DNA from: Archilochus colubris
Lineage: Eukaryota; Chordata; Aves; Apodiformes; Trochilidae
Direction of reading: 5' to 3'
NCBI GenBank assembly: GCA_023079485.1
Contig: CM041115.1
Span: 40,682,305-40,746,304, forward strand
Length of the DNA: 64,000 nt
A program made the translations under genes and the position numbers. The stretch's first letter is position 1. Each line of letters starts with the position of its first letter. Positions 50,882-61,000 of the stretch are shown piece after piece. The notes under the pieces are model-generated. The model had not been told where the DNA came from. It worked only from the letters and a program-made list of their open reading frames with translations, and did not search any database.

Positions 50882-52340
50882 CTCCCAGGACCTCACAGGA
50901 TGCAGCTAAAAGGGCTGAGGTGGATGGTCCAGGTAATTGTGAATTCGTTCTTGGCTGTCTCTGAAAGGACACAGTGATCAGGGCAGATCACTGATGACTG
51001 GAAGGCAGCAAATGTCACTCCTGTCTTCACAAAGAGAAAGAGCATCTAGGGAACTACTGAATGATCAGGTGCACCTTAGTTCCTGGAAAAACTGTGGAAC
51101 AAATAATCCTAAAACAATTTTGGAACATACTGAGGATAGGAAGGGGATTAGAAGAATTCAACTTCTGAAGAGAAGATCATGTCTGACCATTCTCATAGTC
51201 TTCTAAAATGGGGTAACTGGCTCAGTTGAATGGGGGACAAGAAGTGGATGCTGTTTATCTTGACTTTAGCAAGGCTTTTGTCACTGTCTCCCATAATGTC
51301 ATCATAGACAAACTGATGAGGTGTGGGCTAGGTAAGTGCACAGTGAGGTGGATCAAAAGATGTTGGAATACATGGCTGAGAACACAGTCCAGCCAAAGTC
51401 CAGTCACTATGGTTTAGAGCAGGGGTCAATATTGGGTCCAAAATAGTTTAAAGCCTTCTTGAATTATATGAATGATTTGACAAAGTTCACCTTCAGCAAA
51501 TTTGCTGACAGTACAAAGCCAGGAGGAGTGTCTTTTATATTAGCTGGTGGTGTTGTCATTCAGAGGGACCTGGCCATGCTGGAGAAATGGGATTACAGGA
51601 ACTCCAGGAAATTCATCAGATTGAAATTCAATGTCTCCATCTGATGAGGAATAATTCATGCACTCAGCACAGACTGGGGGAAAACTGGCTGGAAAGCAGC
51701 TTTGAAGAAGAAGTCTAAGATGTCCTAGTGGACACCAAGTTGACTATGAGACAGTAATGTGCCCTTCCCACAGATAAGTTCAAGCATCACTGGGACTGAA
51801 TTGGAAGTGATCCTTTCACACAGCACTGATGAGGCCATACCTGTTGTGCTGGGTCCAGTCCTGTCTCCAGTACAACAGGGACAGGAACATACTCCAGTGA
51901 GTCCAGAGAAGGATCATTTAAAAATGTTGAGAGGACTGGAACATCTGTCACACAAAGGCAGGCTGAGATTGCTGGGACTCTTTCACCTGGAGAAGACTCA
52001 GGAGGATCTTATCTAAGTATTGAATATCTGATGGGGCAACTGAAGACCAAGGAGTCAGAATCTACTAAGTGACAGGATTAGAAGCAAAGGATACAAACAG
52101 AAATGTAGTAGATGGATTTTTAAACAATAGAAAAAACTTTCTTTTTTATTGCAATGGCAATCAAGCACTTGAGCAGAGCCTAGAGAGACTGTGGAGTTTC
52201 CATCCTTGAAAAAATCAAATCCAACTGGACATGTCCCTGAGCAACCTTCTGTAGATCACATTGCTCTGAGCAGAGGTGGTACCAGGCAATCTCAAGAGGT
52301 GCTGGCCAATCTCAGTTACACTGTGGTTCTATGATTCAGT
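50882..52340 (+). mobile_element. CR1 LINE, 5'-truncated, second of a head-to-tail pair
   Basis: A CR1 copy of about 1.46 kb starting just after the tail of the preceding copy. It enters slightly further 5' in ORF2 (a decayed PGPDGMHP-like block at about 50883-50915, then DWKAANVTPVFTK from 50996). It continues through VYLDFSKAF, a damaged catalytic motif (FADS, 51501-51512) and GLEHLSHKGRLRLLGLFHLEK, and ends near TGTGGTTCTATGATTCAGTG (52322-52341). Its different entry point and sequence show it is a separate insertion, not a tandem duplicate of its neighbour. Confidence 0.9.
50994..52018 (+). pseudogene. CR1 ORF2 remnant, frameshifted, FADD changed to FADS
   Basis: Remnant of ORF2 spread over three frames. 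DWKAANVTPVFTKRKSI is in frame 2. The palm block from 51226 (VDAVYLDFSKAFVTVSHNVIIDKL, then KCTVRWIKR) is in frame 1. The FTFSKFADSTKPGG block and the C-terminal block (51759-52016, ending GLFHLEKTQEDLI) are in frame 3. The second catalytic aspartate is replaced by serine (51501-51512), which would itself abolish RT activity. No start or native stop is intact. Confidence 0.9.
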
Positions 52341-54744
52341 GACTGAGACAATTAAATACAATGAAAAATATGTTTTCTTTATATTTCCATTAAACAAAAG
52401 ACAATAAATTTTAAGGGATGGTGTAGCTGTGTAAAAAAATGATTTATGCAAGAGTTGGCATTCTTCTTCCATTTTGGAAGTTGTTCCAAAACAGATTAGC
52501 TTGAGTGAGACAGAGGGAAGTCAATAAATAGCAATACCAACTCCAAATGTGTATAGATTCTTATTGAACTGGTGAAAAATACTTCATTCCATAGAGAGTA
52601 CTTCTTAAGACTTTGAAGTTTTTCATTTGAGACCAAAAGATATCGCATACAAAATAGAAGAGTTATTGTATATCTTTTTAGCAACTCTTCCCAAGATGTT
52701 CACTGAACATGTTTAAAAACTAGATTACATGATTCTGGTAGATTACACCTGGGCCAATGCCAGCAAGTTACACACTCCAAGAAAGGTGAAAATCTCCCTG
52801 AACTACAGTGAAATTAATGCTGCCAAAACTGGCTTGAACACTTTCCAGAAGTATTTCCAAATAAAACTCCTCTGTTACTCAGTTGGGTGCCAATAAACAG
52901 GTCAACTGTAAACTTTGGAACTTTAAATGTAGTGAAAGCCAAGAGCTCATTTACTACATTTTCTTGACAAGCAGGGTTTTGTTGGGTTTTTTTTTTTTAA
53001 TTTTTAGCTACTAGAGGACACTTTCTATATTAACAAACAAGTTGCTTGTCCTGGCTTTATTTAAGTTAGTGACTTTTTGTGATCTTACATGGAAGAAAAG
53101 AACTGCAAAAAAAGTTCTTAAATTAATTCCTTTTTCAATTCAACTGGTGCAAATAAAGGGTCATCATTTTCATCTGCATCACTGTAATTGAAGAGATGAC
53201 ACATGTGACATTTATTTATTGTGAGTTCTTAGCAATCTAGACATTCCTTCATACAATTCTTCCTTCTTTTTTTAATAGTTAAAGTTGGTCTAATATTTAA
53301 ATATCTAGTAAATTAACTCATTATACTTCCTGTATCAAATCCAAATTATCAGGCTCTCATTTTTGTAACTCCTTAATTCGAACATCCTACTGAGCAAGTG
53401 CAACAATAAAATATGAAAGTATAAACACAAATTAAATAATTAGAAAAAAGTATCCAGTTATGCATGTAATTATTTTTTATTTTCAACATTCACTATACTT
53501 TATATATTTAGAGCTCTTATGGGTCTTTCCTCTCTACCAGTGAGACTGGGGACAGATTTCACATTTGTGTTACTCCAGTATCTGTTGTGCAGCTACATCA
53601 GTGATGCATTTGATTGTCTGTGTGGCCCCTTTGGGGACTGAGAGAGCAGCTGACTTCACAATCATGCACATTTAACTGGGAAATTTTCATGTATCCACCA
53701 CTATGCTACATTATACAAAGTCATACGTGTATACAAATACAGGTTCAATGTATCTGTGGGTGTTTATGGTATCTGCTGCAGACCATTAGATTTCTTATTG
53801 AGAGTTCTGTACACAGGGATTGATTTTATCTTTCCCTTTCAGTGTGTGTCTATGCATTCTCTTCACTAAGTGATCTCTAGACAGGCATTTTAATGGTAAA
53901 AACTGTAAGACTTTGAAGACAACAATGGGGAAGGCGAAGAGCAGAGACGAAACTGACTTGCTTTCAGAAACGGAGTTGAAATGGGGAAAAGGTCTTTGCA
54001 GAAAAAAATAATTCTGTAAAATCTCAAAACACTTCAGAGAAAAGGCTAATGAAGCAAAACGATTCACCACTATTTAAGAAGTGAAAAAACAAAGTAGATT
54101 CAAACAAACAGGTATTAGGAACAGAAAAGTAGGATGAAGAATAATGTCCTTACTAAAATTAGTTGCAAACAAAAATTGAATAAAAATTTCAGATAAGTAG
54201 ATAAAGGAAAGACACAGAAAAAAAAAAAAAAAGCAAATAAAAGCAAACAAAAAACCCCAAACAAAAACAAACCCAAAACCAAAACAAAAAAAAACAAAAT
54301 AAAACAAAACCCCCAAAACAAACAAATAAAACTAAAAAGAACCCCACCAAAACAAAGGATTAAGCTTGTTATAGCACTCAGAAACACATTCTGCTATTGT
54401 TTTATAGCATGATCACAGAGAAAAAAACTGAATTTCACCTGTGCAGTGAACCCACCAGAGAGATTCCAGATCTAAATTTCATGTAAGATCCTAAATACAG
54501 AAAGATTTTATAAAATTTTCCTTCTACCTATTATATTCCTATTATATGCTGTACATCAAGTGGCATTTTAGATATGCAGGTACAAAGGGGGGAAAAAATC
54601 CTGAAGTATTGCTACTTTTTCCTTCCCCTTGCCCCTAGAAAATGCTCGTATAGCTTTTTGAATGGCTGAGATGATAGATTATGATCAAGTTTACTGTCTT
54701 AGTTTATCTGTGCTGCAAAAGAAAACTTCTCTGTGTTTTGGGGT
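52341..54744. other. Unassigned AT-rich sequence, no gene seen
   Basis: No gene or recognisable transposon, apart from the poly(A)/A/C-rich tract at 54218-54357. Open frames are under 95 codons. Those on the minus strand near 54074-54387 are phenylalanine-rich products of that tract. Confidence 0.5.
54218..54357. repeat. Poly(A) plus A/C-rich tract
   Basis: A15 (54218-54232) followed by about 125 bases of AAAC, AAACC and CCCCAAAAC units. Same organisation as the tract at 39608-39761: poly(A) first and C-containing units to the right. Confidence 0.88.
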
Positions 54745-55016
54745 AGAAATGGAAAAGTGTATGGTCTCAAGTTGTGCCAGGGGAGGTTTAGGTTGGATAT
54801 TAGAAAGAATTTCTTTACGGAGAGGGTGATCAGACACTGGAATGGGCTGCCCAGGGAGGGGGTGGATTCTCCATCTCTGGAGGTTTTTAAGAAGAGACTG
54901 ATGTGGCACTCAGTGCCATGGTCTGGGAACCACGGTGGGAGTGGATCAATGGTTGCACTTGATGATCTCAGAGGTCCCTTCCACCCCAGATGATTCTATA
55001 ATTCTATGATTCTAAG
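54745..55016 (+). mobile_element. CR1 LINE, short 3' end
   Basis: About 270 bases of CR1 3' sequence. The C-terminal coding block ([20 protein letters not shown], then [20 protein letters not shown]) leads into the 3' UTR (GATGATCTCAGAGGTCCCTT, 54960-54979) and an ATTCTATAATTCTATGATTC tail (54993-55012). It is less diverged than the copies at 10575 and 23195. Confidence 0.93.
54757..54993 (+). pseudogene. CR1 ORF2 C-terminal remnant
   Basis: Open frame carrying the CR1 ORF2 C-terminus: [20 protein letters not shown], then [17 protein letters not shown]. It loses similarity afterwards and runs into the 3' UTR in the same frame, so the native stop is gone or shifted. Its upstream start codon (54733) is outside the conserved part and is not native. 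Confidence 0.85.
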
Positions 55017-58000
55017 AGTGTGAAGAAATGCACTTCCTACAGTGTTGAGCTGGAGGAGGTTTCAGGGTCATCAGAGACTAAACCCCAACAGCAGCAACCC
55101 CTCCTATATGGAGTCATCCATGTGCTCTACTGCTGGTTCATCTCTGCAGTCATGCCTGGTTTGGCACATCACTGTTTTTCTTTCTGCTACCTGGACTCTG
55201 ACTGAGAAATCCCCAACCTGATAGCAGAAAAGGCTCAATGCTCTCAGCTCCTGGCCTACCACCCACCTCTTGCTCTTTTCAAAACTCATGTGGAAGCCTG
55301 CTTTTTGCAGCCCAGATAGTTATTATAAAGAGGACATGAAGTCCTTGGTGTGATGCCAGCAAAACTGTAATGTACCCATGACAGCATCTGTAAACTGGAA
55401 GAGGATGGCTGTATGGCTGTAGGAGAAAGCAATGGCAGTGGGGTCAGGAGGATGTGGTAAATGGGGTGGGTAGAGTGTGAGAGATGTGATCAGCTGTGAA
55501 TGGAAGACTAGGGACAGAAATGCTATATGCTCACAATACCTTCAGTAAATGCCATTTGGTACAAGTATTTTAATAACTGGGTTTTTTGGTGACAGTTTTC
55601 TGTTGCTTTTATAGGTGTATTTTGATTATAGATGGTGGGATATACACCCATGTGCTAAGGATACACAGATATATAAAAAGTAGGTTTTGAAATAAAGAGG
55701 TTGGTTTGTTTATTTTCTTGTTTTCCAGTGTCTTTAAAGACTTCTCCAAATAATTGAGCTTGGTATTTCAAAATATCCCAGTGGACTGATTTACTTTTTA
55801 CATAAAGATTTTTCTGACTCACATTCCAATCACATTGTCCCTGTTGGCTGTGTCTAAATGCTCACCTCTGCCAGTGCTAATAGTACTGTATATAACTTGG
55901 TCCTATGGAAGACAATGGGATATATAAGCAGCTTCCCGGGTCTTTCTTTACCAAGTCTGCCTTGTAAATTTGCCTTCTTCACAGCCCCAGGCTAAGAAAG
56001 GGAAAAAAACCACTTGTGCTTGCTCCCTGTATTGCTCACAGAAAAAAAGAATAGCGAAGCAATTAATCTGAAAAAAAATTATTGTTGCTATCAGGGCTCT
56101 CACGGACAAGTTCTGACTATAGTACAGATTTAATCGAAAGATCATTCAGCTATGCTGTGAAGTTCCATATACAGAAGAGCACTGAAAACAGAAAGCTAAG
56201 CTAAAAAAAGAAGAGCTATCCTTGCAAACCCTTTGTGTTGCTGAAGCATCTGTCTCAGTCATACCAGCCAGTAGAGACCTCTAGAGGCAGCTCATGGCTA
56301 AATCACCCTGCACATTGGCATCCATCACACAGGAGATCCATCTAAATACCCCACCATCTGTGGGACAGCCATTTGCTCCCATGGTGAGTACATGAAAGTC
56401 CCACAGCTTTCCCATTTCTGGACTATATGCTGCTCTCATTTATATCCCATGGATTTGGAACTGAGGCATAATGTAAATGGGGAAGCCTAGTTATTGGGAT
56501 CTGCTGTTTAACTTATGCAAAACTGGGGTGTTGTCATTCTGCAAATCGTCACAATCGCACACAATTTAGGAATCCATGATTTACATAAAGATGGGGGTGT
56601 TCTTAAAAGTAGTATGGGTTTGAAGGCACATATCTGAATCACAGAATTCACACCCAGATTTCTATTACTACCTCATTTCTAGACTCTGTGATTATCATTT
56701 CTCACTTTTAGGCCAGCCAATTGCAGACACAAAGACAAAATATGCATCTGGGCTATGTTTCCAAATGCCTTCAATATTTAGTTGCATTTGCAGTTTTCAG
56801 TCAGCCAATCACTATTTATAAAAAACCTAATTTTCCTCAAAACTCCATAAAGACTCTTATTTCTGTCTGATAAATGCACTTTTTTACAAATTTAATCTTT
56901 GAATAACTTGGTCCCCTTGATATACTTTATTCAGTGTTTAGTGAGCTAAGTTACTGAGTTGGCTCTGCCATGGACATGAACTCTGAAAGCTGTGTAGCAA
57001 GTCAGATGATTTTTTAGAATTTTTTTTTTTTTAATTTGCCTCATGGATCTGACAAGCATTAACAGTGGAACTCATCTTATTTCCATCAATACATACTCAT
57101 ATGCAATTCTATTATTTTTGTGATACATACTTCTAGTATGTTGGATTCCAAGTATTTAGAAGTGTTGTGAGCCTTTAGTTGATGCCAAGCTTCTGGGGCC
57201 ATGGCAGTCTTGAGGGTGTCAACAAGTAGTGCAAAAGAAAACTGAACTTTGACTAAGCTGACCCAGCTCACCCTTGTGTGTGCCAGTCGTGATTAGCTGG
57301 GCATCCAGTATTGCTTAGAAAAAGGAGTGGACAGATTACAGGGCAAAAGGGCAGATTATTCAAAGTGTTTCTACTAATTTGTATGCCCTTGTGCTTTTCT
57401 CAAGTGATGGTTTTTTTTCCATTGGCCTGACTGAAGGCCAGCTGCACAATTCTAGAAAGAGTTGAAGGTTTGGAGTTGGGTGCTTAAATGCTTTGTGGAT
57501 TTGAACTTCACTGCCTTCCTTCTGGTACCGTAAGACGGCTGCCTTTGCCATAAGCCACTGTACCACTGAGGAAAACCACTGAAAAACCACTGGTGACACC
57601 AGAGGGCTTTTTTATTTCTCTGAAATGAAAAAGTCTTTATTACTCTGAAGACATTTATTATGGTAAGCTGCTTTTAAAGTTCCATATGTGAGTCTCTCTC
57701 ATAACTCTCCCTAATGAAGACCCCCTTCAACAGAAGGAGCAGTCTAGTAGTCCTCAAAAGTGAGAAAAAGATGGGAGTGAAGAGCTTCTGCATTCCTTAT
57801 GCTACTCATTTACCCTTCCATTACCTTTTGCAACACTACCATGCAGTATATAGGGTAGGAAAACACATGGTGTCCTCTCCAACTTAGCCATGGAGTTCTG
57901 TCAAGTATTCATGACAAAGCTACAGAAACTGGAGCATCTTGCTATCTTGTGGCAGTGCAGAACCAGTATACTGGGCTCAACTGGTACTTACCAAATTCCT

Positions 58001-61000
58001 GTAAAGAAGTAGGATGAAGGAGGGTTTAGCCAAGTTGCATATGTTGTTAAGTAATGCCACCATCTGGTGAGCTATCATTATTCACAGCAAATTGTCCTGA
58101 CACCCTCCATCAGCTGAGCAGTCACTTCAAAGGCTAGGGTTTGAACCCAGCTCACCTGTGTCTGGACAGATGTCTCTTTAGGGACAAGCTCAGGGTCGCT
58201 GTCTTAGGGTCAGCCAGAGTGTGTGAAGGAAAGCATTCACTACAGCAGTGAGCAGAGGAGATGTGTCACAGTGAGATTGTAGCTGGATATTCTCTGCATG
58301 TCCCTTGGACTTTATGATTTCCCCTCTAAGGGGAATTTTGTGAGCAAGCAACCTAAGGGTTATTAAAGCACTGAAAGCTCTTGCATATGCTTGGAAGATC
58401 TTGCACCTCTTGTATGTCAAAAGTATGACAAAGTGAACACTCAGCCAGGAGATACTAGCAAGGTCTAAAAGATTATGTAGCCTGGAAATTTAAGACAAGC
58501 AGTCTCTTATGACTTTTGAAAGTTACTTTTAAGTTAAAGAAAAATGCAGCAGCACTTAACTAAATATAACCCCCTTTCCCAGAGAGTCTGCACTTACTAT
58601 GTTTTATTGTCTGAAATTTATCTTCTGCCTGATGGTTATAGACCTTCATCTCTCTTTTCAATTGTAGCTACTGAGGTGATCAATGTTCACCAATTTTCCC
58701 TTGCATTTTGTCAAAATATGTGACTAATTTTAGATATTTGGATCTTCAGAGAGCAACCAGTGGGAATTTTTTTTCTCTTTCACAAGTTCTTCTCAGGTAC
58801 TACATATTGCTATCTGATTGATAGAAGTACTGGAGAAATGGATGAAAGGCTTTGCAGTATTGCATGTTATTTTCCACTTGCTTTCAGTGATCTGTTGATC
58901 TGGGGAGGTTGATCTATCTTATAATACTGAGTATCTATTTTTCTCCCTCTTTGATCCTAAACATATTTTCTAGCTTGCATGTTATGGACATTGCCCTGAG
59001 TTCCTGATTTGATCTCCCTTGCTCATCTCAAATATCTGGTCAGGGACTTTATTGTCACAGAGATGTATTCATCCCAAGCCCTGTAACCATCCTCCTGTAC
59101 TGGGTAGTATGTACTTTATACATCTTAATGCCAGCTGTCTGGTAACAATCAGCAATGTGGAATGGATTATTGACTTTCAGGAGAACAGTGGAGGTTGTAA
59201 GTAATAGTGTGTTAAGTTTGACAAAGAGATATTAAACTTTCTATGATTTGTGTAGCCAAGAAACATACTAGTCAAGAACAGACCTGTTGCTGATTACCCT
59301 GGCATCTTCAGAGAACAATGTGTGAAGTATTCCACCTAACTGTAGAAAGCTCACATTTGTGCATAGTCAAGACACAGATAACAGAAGTCAGAGGGAGGAG
59401 GAACATGTGCATTGGTGAAATTCCTTTATTTCAATGTATTTTGATCTGCGTTCCAATTTGAGGGTTCTTCTATGAGTTTCAAAAACTCTAAAGAAGCGGA
59501 GCATTTTGCCCATAATGACTTTGTTTAACTTGATAGGAGTATGTCCAAATTTCCTTAAAAATGTTCACTTACTTTTTTTTTCTTTGCTCTGTTTCTCCTT
59601 CTTTTGTTTCAGCTAAACGTATCAAGTGATTCAATTCTACATAATGGCCATGGACTTGTGGTTTTGGAATGAGTTTTGTGTTTCACTGTCAGTACTTAAT
59701 GACATCGCTAACACCTAAATAATCACAGAGAATTTAACTTTCTGTTTTGCTTTAGATGTCAGGATTAATACTAACTAGTTCACAAAATATCACAGTCTTG
59801 GCATATGAAAACTTATAATAAGGAAAACAGTATCATGAGCTATTTCAATTTTTCATGAAATTATAGATCTATCTATTCAACAAATCTGGTCCCATCAACA
59901 TAACTGTCTATATAAACCACTGTATACACTCATATTTGTGAGAAAAAGATAGATGTGTATATAAGTATAACAAGAATGTGAAATATGTGTGTGGGGTTCA
60001 AACCAAAACAAATTCTTTCTGCTTAGCTTGGATCTCATGATTTGCATGAATAAAATGTCTCTGCAAATTCCTCCATGAGACAAAACAGGGCTTAACCATG
60101 ACTTTGGTAGCATTTGTTTTTACCTCCAGTCTGTAAAATACTTTGCTACCTTCAGCTGACAAAGTAGCAGTAAGGCATATACCTGTCAGAGAAGTTCAAA
60201 TCCAGAGACAGAAGCCAAGTCTTTGTATTTACAGTCTAATGTACTGTGGAGCAGCTTGCTACCTGTGCAAGAACATCTAAAGAGTCAATGAAAGTGTATC
60301 TGCTGCACATGGAGGAACAAAGCAGAAATCCAGGGAACTGCCTCATGTTAAGTGCAAGTGTTCCTCTGGACAGCTGTCCAAGGGTGCCCCAAAGCAAACA
60401 GTCATACATATAATACATGTCCCACTGCAGGGCAGTTAAAAGCAGGTACAATAAAAGTAGCCAGACTGGCACAAAAGAAGTCCATTACAACACTGTTGAA
60501 ACAATATTCACCAGACAGGAGGAAGGATGGCACCAGCCCAAAACTGAGATCCTGTGCTATCTCCTTGGCTTCCTCGTCTTTCTTAGGATCAGCCCACACT
60601 CTGCCTCAGGGTGCTGTGCCAGGGAGACCCAGGCACCCACTACACTCTCCCCAACCTCTCCACATTCCTTCTGCTCCATTTTCAGGGCAAGGAAATGTCC
60701 TCTCAGGAAAGTGACCACGCCAAGCAACACCAAGGCACCAGGAAGTCAGCTTAGCCATGACTTTCATCTCTTTGGGCTTATTTTGGCATGTCTATGGAGG
60801 GAGATGAGAAAAAGCACGTTAGTTGTAAAAGGAAAAATGTAAGACACATGAAACTGGAACTTGGCATTGTGTGAACTGATATCTGCTATCTCTGACCAGC
60901 CATCAGTTTGTCTAGGTGGCATTTGAAAGCCTTGAAAAAGAATTAACTGTTTGCAGCAGCTAAAACAGCTGGCTCTTCAAGAAGGTACAACTCATTTTTT

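Noticed and set aside
58111..58148. GGTTTGAACCC at 58138-58148 resembling a tRNA B box, with an A-box-like AGCTGAGCAG upstream (tRNA gene or tRNA-derived SINE)
   Set aside because: The spacing between the two boxes is too short (about 27 bases start to start), and the bases around the B box do not form a T-arm stem. No cloverleaf can be drawn.
60352..60842. Two overlapping plus-strand open frames of 120 and 141 codons
   Set aside because: Neither shows a recognisable domain, and overlap in two frames argues for chance. I could not identify convincing splice signals or a family match.
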